A stretch of DNA of 64,000 nt from Pilatotrama ljubarskyi (taxonomy: Eukaryota; Basidiomycota; Agaricomycetes; Polyporales; Polyporaceae), in NCBI GenBank assembly GCA_022385805.1, contig MU277682.1, positions 181,049 to 245,048 on the forward strand, written 5' to 3'. Positions within the stretch are counted from its first letter, which is position 1. Each line of letters opens with the position of its first letter. The notes under the pieces were generated by a model that saw nothing but the letters and a program-made list of their open reading frames with translations, was not told the DNA's origin and made no database searches. The position numbers and the translations under genes were made by a program. This document shows, piece after piece, positions 57,895 to 64,000 of the stretch.

Positions 57895-58549
57895 CCGGCT
57901 TCCCCTCACCCTCCTTCCACTGCCTGGAATACGCTAAGGTACGCTAAGGAGCGCAGCGTGGCGCGTAATACATATAGACATCCTGCGTGGACTTCAACGA
58001 CTACACTCCCGACCCCTTCAATCTCTCGGCGTCGACTATTTGCTTGGACTACACGGACATACGGTACGAGGACTTCTGCATAATACATAGCTTGCTCCAC
58101 GTGAACAATCTCTCTGCTGCGTCTCGTGCGTACGAGGAGCTTGCGGGCCTGGTCAGGCTTGTAATAGTCGGGAAATAGCCACAAGGCATGGGCCGTGAAC
58201 AGCACCAGTGACCGCATAGAAATGATCCGGGAAAGTCCATGTTCACCTGGACAACGGGCCTTGCAGCTGCCCCAGAGCGGGACGACCACAGCACAGCGGT
58301 CATTGTATCCATGACGTCATGCCATCTCGTACTACGCCGACGTCATATGCAGTACCCGCTGCAGCGCTCACATCCGCCACCAAGGTCGGTGCAGATGCGT
58401 CATCTCTCCAACTCACTCGTATTATTCTTAGGACGCGCATATATACTCCTCGTGTACACCTCCGCCATGTTCAACCTACTGTACTCGAACTCGAAACAAC
58501 GCCGCTGTAACGATAGACTACTACCACCATCACACATCCCGTCTTCACC
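57895..58549. promoter_or_regulatory. Upstream region of the hydrophilic protein gene
   Basis: 655 bases. A TATA-like element (58440-58445) sits about 105 bases before the next start codon. Nothing else was recognised. Confidence 0.5.
58440..58445 (+). promoter_or_regulatory. TATA box (tatata) of the gene at 58550
   Basis: Within gcgcatatatactcc, 105 bases upstream of the ATG. Confidence 0.55.
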
Positions 58550-59169
58550 ATGACTAGCATCAACGACTCCCCCGCCAACTCACCAGCAACCCCGAACAGC
58601 GACGGCTACCCCGAGCAGAAGCATGCAGGTGCTGTCGGCTACGGACCGGAGTACGGAAAGGGAGCTGTGAGTACTCGCACGCTCGAACGTATCTGTATGA
58701 CAGCACTCATCCACGCGACGGACAGTCTACCAGCGACAAGCTCACGGGCATCAAGGAGGAGGTGAAGGGCAAGATCCTTCGAAAGCCCGACGTCATCGAG
58801 CACGGGCGCGAGATCCGCACCGGCGAGCTCAAGAAGAAGCAGCAGGAGCAAGACGTACGTCCCTCCGCTCTCCCCGAGCTCTTCGAATATCGCTGACCGC
58901 TGTCTATGCAGAACATGGACCCCTTCAACCAGACGAAGGGAGATGACGACAACCAGCAGGGCGGCGCCGGCTTGCAGAAGCAGCCTAGTGGTGCCGGCTC
59001 GTCAGGACCAGACGCGCCCGTGTCCTTCCCGCCTGCAGCGTCCGACACCTCCCACCCGACGGACAAGGGCGCGCGCGAGCAGGCTGCTTCGACCGCGCCT
59101 GAGGGCACGGAGAAGGCGGAGCGGCAGAAGTCGATGGGCAACACCGACAAGACGTCGTACATTGGCTGA
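58550..59169 (+). CDS. Conserved fungal hydrophilic protein
   Basis: Exons 58550-58666, 58726-58854 and 58912-59169, all phase 0, give 167 residues. There are no hydrophobic segments, so it is a soluble and probably disordered protein. The middle exon holds the one conserved-looking block, with DKLTGIKEEVKGKILRKP and then REIRTGELKKKQQEQD, a helical Lys/Glu stretch that recurs in many basidiomycete proteins of unknown function. The DPFNQTKGDDDN start of the third exon leads into a Gly/Ser/Pro/Ala tail. Such proteins are often abundant and stress-linked, which would fit the strong TATA box, but that is inference. Function unknown. Confidence 0.8.
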
Positions 59170-59670
59170 TGAGACGCGAGAGGATCGTGCTGGACATGTA
59201 CTGAATTAATGTGTACAACATCTGTATAATAATGTGACGTCGATGGATTCAGATCTGCACTCCCACTTTGCTCCCACTATATAACGCGTGAGGCTGCTAT
59301 CGAGCTTATCCTGCGGTCTTCAGAGTAGCGCTCCTCCGGTTCCTACCCACCCACAGCGCGCACAAAGAATGTTTATACGGTATGGCTGTAAGGTGTAGAA
59401 AGTCCAGAACAAGGGATACAGTGAGATAGATAGATGACAACACTAGAACGCAAAGCATCAAGAGGGTACCGTCCGCCCGCCGTTCCACAAAGCCTCTGGG
59501 CCAATCAAACGAGGATCACCGCCTGTGAGCGACCACACAAGAGATACCCTTCATGAGCGCAGCCTCAGGATCCGAGTATCCCGACGCCGCGCGCATCGAA
59601 GTATGATACACACTGAGGCCCAACACCCCGCAGGCGCCCCATCTCGCCCGAACCACAGCCGTGACGAAGC
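59170..59670. other. Convergent intergenic region
   Basis: 501 bases between two 3' ends. No gene seen. Confidence 0.5.
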
Positions 59671-60716
59671 TCACGCCTGGTTGCCGAACCGATGCGACGC
59701 GTCCGTGTAGGGGTACGCGCCCTGGGCCGCGAGGAGGCCCTCCTTGGCCTCGTACGTGCCTGCGCCGGTCGGCGCGAGCTTGAAGTCGTGGCGGTACTCG
59801 CGCTCCTCGTCGAGCTGGCGGTAGTACCGGCGGATCACGGTCACGATGTCTGCAGGGGCGCGAAGGCAAATGGTTGGTTAGCATCACCGCTCAGGCTTTC
59901 ATCAGTCAAAATCGAAGCCGCGGACTCGAGAGTCCGATCAGGCTCAGTGGCCTCAAGAGGAGAAGATGTCCGTTGTAACACCGGGTTCACCGGGCTTGCC
60001 GGGTTTCGCGCGTATAGGCGTTCCCGAGGGCTATGCCCCTGCGCGCATGCGGGATGGATGTGGAAGGCGAGAAGGAAGGAAACTCACAGAGCTGGATGAG
60101 CCACGATATGAAGATACCGACGGTGAAGCCGATCTTCTGGCCGACGTTCAGGTGGTTGTTTGTGCAGATCTGCTTGTTGTCGATCGTCGCGCAGAACGAC
60201 TTGGGGCTGAAGACCGCGAAGAGGATGAAGCCGTCCGCGAGCGACAGCAGCAGGAAGCTCAGGATGGTCATGAACGAGTACGCCTTCACCATGCGGCGGT
60301 TGCGCAAGACCGAGCCGATGAACCTGAAGCGCATCGCAAGAGTGAGCTGGGGGTCCGAACCGCTGGATTGGAAAGAAGGGAAAGGGAAGCTTACCCGAAG
60401 AAGGAGACGAGCGCGATGAAGGTGAAGATGATGGCTCCGACGATGACGGCCCATTTGTGCTTGTGCACGTTGTCCTCAAATGCTTTCTTCTCATCGTCGC
60501 TCATCTTGTCCTCGACGTCAGAGAGCTGGTTTGTCTCGATCACTGTGTGGAGCGCAGCCTCAGTCAGCGATTTCAGGAGTTTCTTCAAGGCATGAACGTA
60601 CGGTGGAGGAGGAACCACGTCAGTCCCGCCATGAGCGCCGAGGACGCAAAGGAGAGAAAGGAGAAAATGAAGACACCCGCGCGCACGGGAATGCAGAAGC
60701 AGAAGTGTCGCGACAT
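59671..60716 (-). CDS. Four-span membrane protein, function unknown
   Basis: Exons 60716-60602, 60542-60395, 60323-60088 and 59849-59671 give 187 residues. Transmembrane segments are visible at about 12-38 (VRAGVFIFSFLSFASSALMA), 70-90 (AVIVGAIIFTFIALVSFFG), 100-122 (FMTILSFLLLSLADGFILF) and 148-165 (IGFTVGIFISWLIQLYIV). A Cys-containing loop lies between the third and fourth (FCATIDNKQICTNN), and the C-terminal tail is charged and Tyr-rich (RRYYRQLDEEREYRHDF). The N-terminal FCFCIPVRAG stretch and the overall layout are common in basidiomycete membrane proteins without known roles. The last intron is 238 nt, much longer than the others (59 and 71). Confidence 0.82.
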
Positions 60717-62928
60717 CGTGCTGGAGTCTTTGCGGGTTGGGCGGACGGGCGGCGAGCGAAGCGGATAGAGAAACTTAGGAAAAGTCGTCACACAGAGGCC
60801 GAAGGAAAGGCAAGCTCAGGTAGAACCCTCGGTGACGGAAACCGGAGAAGGGGGAAAGGGAAGAGGGGGTGAACGAGTCCGGGGCGAGGCGGCTGCCATA
60901 CTTTATAATCTCAGGATGCGAACGGGCTGATGGTGATGAGATTCAGAAGCCCTGAGTGAGACGCGTTCCCCGGGCTGTGCGGATAAAGCGTGCGCAGGCG
61001 GCGCGTACCGCAGGGCGCGGGCGCGCAGCTGTGCAGGCGCCCTGAAGGCGCCGCCTGTGGCTGCACCGCCAAGAGAACGCGCGCGTCCTCCGGAGGCGAG
61101 ACGCGCCTGTATGCGAACCCCCTTAACGAGCACGCATAGCAGATGATCAACGAATGGTCTCTGTCCTGTGGGCAGCACTCACACGCATGGCAATAGGGAC
61201 CAGAGAAAGATGGGGAACGGTCGCATCTCCACGAAAGCGGCCATCGCTCAGCTACACGAGCTGTCTCCTCGTACCGGAAACCGAATTTGCAAGTGGAATT
61301 CCCCAGATAGCCTCACCGAGCGGTGCGGCGTACGGTCGAAGTCGCTTGCTGTGTGTCTGCTAGGGAACAGGAAGGCTCTTATTCCCACCCGCAGGCCGAG
61401 AGGACTTGTTCCATTCCGTAATTGGCCGACTTTGTACAGAACAGTGCCCGAGGAGTCGGTCGTGCCTACGTCGGGCCTTGTTCTCGCCACCAGTGCCGCG
61501 CGAGGCGATATATGCCATCTGCGGTAGTCTGGAGCAGATGAGACCGGTGGTAGACGTGACGGCGGGCGGCGGCTTTACCTGGTCGTTGTAGCAAATTAGA
61601 CGCATCGCTCCGGGATTCTCGGAGGCATCGGCACGCTACTCTGGCTCCTGCTCCCATCTTACGCCCTTTGCTCAATGCCGATCCCTACTCTCACCTTGCC
61701 CATTGCCTGCTTAGGACGTTTGTCACGCATGCATAAGTTAGGTCCAGAGAGCCGTCTCCTCTTGTCCGCAGCGTTAGGCGACAATCGCCCCGGCGAACGC
61801 ATCGCCTCTAGGGAAAACGGAAGAGCATTGGCATTCCTGCGCAGTTGGTCAGATACGTTCGTGAGAGTGCAGAGCTAGAGACTGTTGGAAGGGCGGTCGG
61901 ACGCATAGAAGCTGCTGTATGCGGTGCGAGAGGATGCAGCAAGAAGTCGCAGGCGCCTAGTTTGTCTTTGCGTCCACACCGTCATGGGACTCTTTACGAG
62001 TAGTGCGTATAGTCGCTTGCACCTGTCCCGACTACACTTTATTCTTGCCACAGCTGCGCATTCGCCAAGACTCAGCGATGCAGGTTGATGTGTACTGTGT
62101 ACTCTCCTCTTGCTCTCACTAGTACTGTGCAACATGCACATGACTCGTACGGCTAAATGTGCAGTGAAAAACCGAGTACGTCGTTTCGTGCGTATCCTTC
62201 TTCCTCTATGACCACGTCGCTGATACATACCATTTCAGAATCACTCGCAACAAGTCGCATTCAGGGTGTCCGAGATACCTCCTGCCCCAGCACAGTTGAG
62301 GGCGCCCGATGACAACTTCCGCTATTCATTCGCTGCCCGTTGCTGCCTTCATCGCTGCGGACAACCCCTTGCATATCGTTCCGGCCGGCCCGCTCTCATC
62401 AGTTCCGCACCCGTCATGACCTTCGCCATACACACTGCAAGCGGAACAGTGCATTTAGTCTGCTAAAGCCCCGCCGTAGCACATGGTCCTCAAGCAGCAG
62501 GTACAACGGCTCTGAAGTCTCCCGTATCCGCTTCAAAGTCACTTGTCCCGTACCTTCCATCTCTTCCTATATGCGGTGATCGGTACCGCACCTGCGCGCG
62601 GCACGATGCTTCTAAAAAGTCCGAGTGGCCAGCCCAGAGGCTGGCGTGCGAGTCCTTTGACCGGCCAGTCAGGTCAATTCTGCAGCCCGGAGCCGCGATG
62701 CGCACCATGGACCTGCGAAGTAAACGCGTACGTTTATCCGTTCCTGTTCTTCGAAGCTGGAGCGGGAGCTCATGACATCGGATTTGATCCAGTTGCGCTG
62801 CTCAAACCCCAGTCAAGCCTCCACGCGCCGCATATAACAAGGGCACCTTTTGTGCCCTCCAGTCTCATCCACTTGAACCACTTTCGACAGAGAGCCCATT
62901 TGCAAGCGCGTAGTACCCAGCAGCCGTC
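60717..62928. other. 2.2 kb divergent intergenic region
   Basis: It holds the promoters of the membrane protein and the GH12 gene. Frames of 60-120 codons occur but none is supported. A TATA-like catataac at about 62830-62837 lies roughly 95 bases before the GH12 start. Confidence 0.45.
62830..62837 (+). promoter_or_regulatory. TATA-like element of the GH12 gene
   Basis: catataac, about 95 bases before the start codon. Confidence 0.45.
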
Positions 62929-63895
62929 ATGTTCACCAGAGCCTTCACCTTCCTCCTTCTCTCCTTCCCCCTTTTTACTTCTGCCGTGCCCACGGAATTC
63001 GAGCCCCGCGCGAGCGTCGACACCTCGTCGCATTGCGGCCAGTGGGACGTCGTGACCGCCGGCCCGTACTCGCTCCTGCTCGACCAGTGGGGCAAGGACG
63101 GCGCGACGTCCGGCTCTCAGTGCGCGAACCTCATCAGCCTGAACGGTAACACCGTCTCCTGGAAGACGACCTGGCAGTGGACCGGCGGGTCCGGCGTGAA
63201 GAGCTTCACGAACATCCAGCTCAACCAGGGCATCAACAAGCAGCTCAGCGCGATCAGCAGCATGCCCGTGCGTTCTTTGCCGCACACCCCTTTCGCGCTG
63301 GATGCTCGCTGACGACCACTATGATGCCTCATACAGTCGACCTGGCAGTGGTCGCAGTCCGCGTCCGGGTCGATCGTCGCCGACGTCGCGTACGACCTGT
63401 TCACGTCCAACACCGCGGGAGGCTCGAACGTCAACGAGATCATGATCTGGCTCGCGAACTTCAACGCGGGCCCGATCTCGTCGCAGTACGGCTCGGACGG
63501 GAAGCCGGTGCCCGTCGCGTCCAACATCAACCTCGCGGGCCACACTTGGAACCTGTACAGCGGCTCGAACGGCGCGAACGCGGTGTTCTCGTTCCTCCCG
63601 ACGAGCGGGACGATCACGAACTTCAGCGGCGACATCAAGACGTTCCTCACTGTGAGCAAATCTGCAGGTCGCGGACGGAAGCGTTACTGATCAGTGATCA
63701 TTGCGGCGCGCACGTAGTACTTGACGCAGCATGAGGGCGTGAGCTCGTCCCAGTACCTCGTCACCGCGCAGGCAGGCACCGAACCGACTTCTGGCTCTGC
63801 TACTCTTACGACGTAAGTGCACCTCTTCAGTGCTGTGGCCTTTTTTTGGGCCTAACGTCTTTTACAGATCGGCATACAGCCTTGTCATCAACTGA
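62929..63895 (+). CDS. Glycoside hydrolase family 12 (endoglucanase/xyloglucanase)
   Basis: Exons 62929-63267, 63337-63651, 63718-63812 and 63868-63895 give 258 residues, complete with stop at 63893-63895. Residues 1-19 are a signal peptide (FTFLLLSFPLFTSA), so the enzyme is secreted. GH12 features: CGQWDVV near the N-terminus, SWKTTWQWTGG, the nucleophile block NEIMIWLANF (E147), SGDIKTFLTYL, and the acid/base region QYLVTAQAGTEP (E240), ending SAYSLVIN. There is no cellulose-binding module or linker. GH12 enzymes cut beta-1,4-glucan or xyloglucan with retention; which of the two is not decidable here. The final exon has only nine codons. It fits a plant-litter or wood-decay fungus. Confidence 0.94.
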
Positions 63896-64000
63896 GCATA
63901 TCTGTGCCTCTGAATCAATGTACCCAGGCTCGATTGAAATCAATCTGTTTCACCTGTCAATTGCAGATGTCGGATTCATGAGAGCATGCTTTGAAGCACG

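Overview
The window reads as nuclear DNA of a filamentous basidiomycete, probably an agaricomycete of the polypore type (inference). Genes are packed on both strands and cut by many 48-75 nt introns with GTRNGY donors, CTRAY branch points and YAG acceptors. Third codon positions are GC-rich. The gene content is fungal: a yeast-type Dpm1 with a membrane tail, fungal Gna1, a Kre9/KNH-type wall protein, Ase1, and a GH12 cellulase-family enzyme. All gene models were assembled by hand from reading frames, splice signals and family alignment from memory. There are no prokaryotic features, rRNA or CRISPR, and I could support no tRNA.

Layout, left to right. 1-8.6 kb: a RING-finger gene (runs off the left edge), a VAMP7/Nyv1-type R-SNARE, divergent Sec61-beta, and a second RING gene that is a paralogue of the first. 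8.6-13.1 kb: no supported gene. 13.1-17.2 kb: Mo25/Hym1 scaffold and, divergently, Dpm1. 17.2-21.0 kb: gene-poor. 21.0-27.2 kb: an F-box-like gene with a Q/Y-rich tail, then two tandem seven-bladed-propeller lactonase genes. 27.9-31.8 kb: ribosomal protein eL24 and, divergently, Ase1/PRC1. 31.8-36.9 kb: gene-poor, holding a 1.3 kb pyrimidine-rich tract and one weak hypothetical gene. 36.9-42.4 kb: Gna1, a small secreted heptad-repeat protein and a short-chain dehydrogenase. 42.8-50.1 kb: the complete catalytic subunit of DNA polymerase epsilon. 50.9-53.7 kb: an HMGN-like basic protein and UBR7. 54.1-63.9 kb: a stand-alone hydantoinase-B/5-oxoprolinase-B protein, a Kre9/KNH GPI protein, a conserved hydrophilic protein, a four-span membrane protein and a complete GH12 enzyme.

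Most genes are unrelated housekeeping functions: secretion and glycosylation (SNARE, Sec61-beta, Dpm1, Gna1), polarity and mitosis (Mo25, Ase1), and replication/chromatin (Pol epsilon, HMGN-like, UBR7). I found no operon-like pathway and no clear novel defence or mobile system. The most unusual features are in gene structure: inferred microexons of 4, 8 and 14 nt, ATG-only first exons in two genes, and one GC-AG intron. Others are the heptad-repeat secreted protein, the unpaired B half of 5-oxoprolinase, the duplicated RING and lactonase genes, and the pyrimidine tract.
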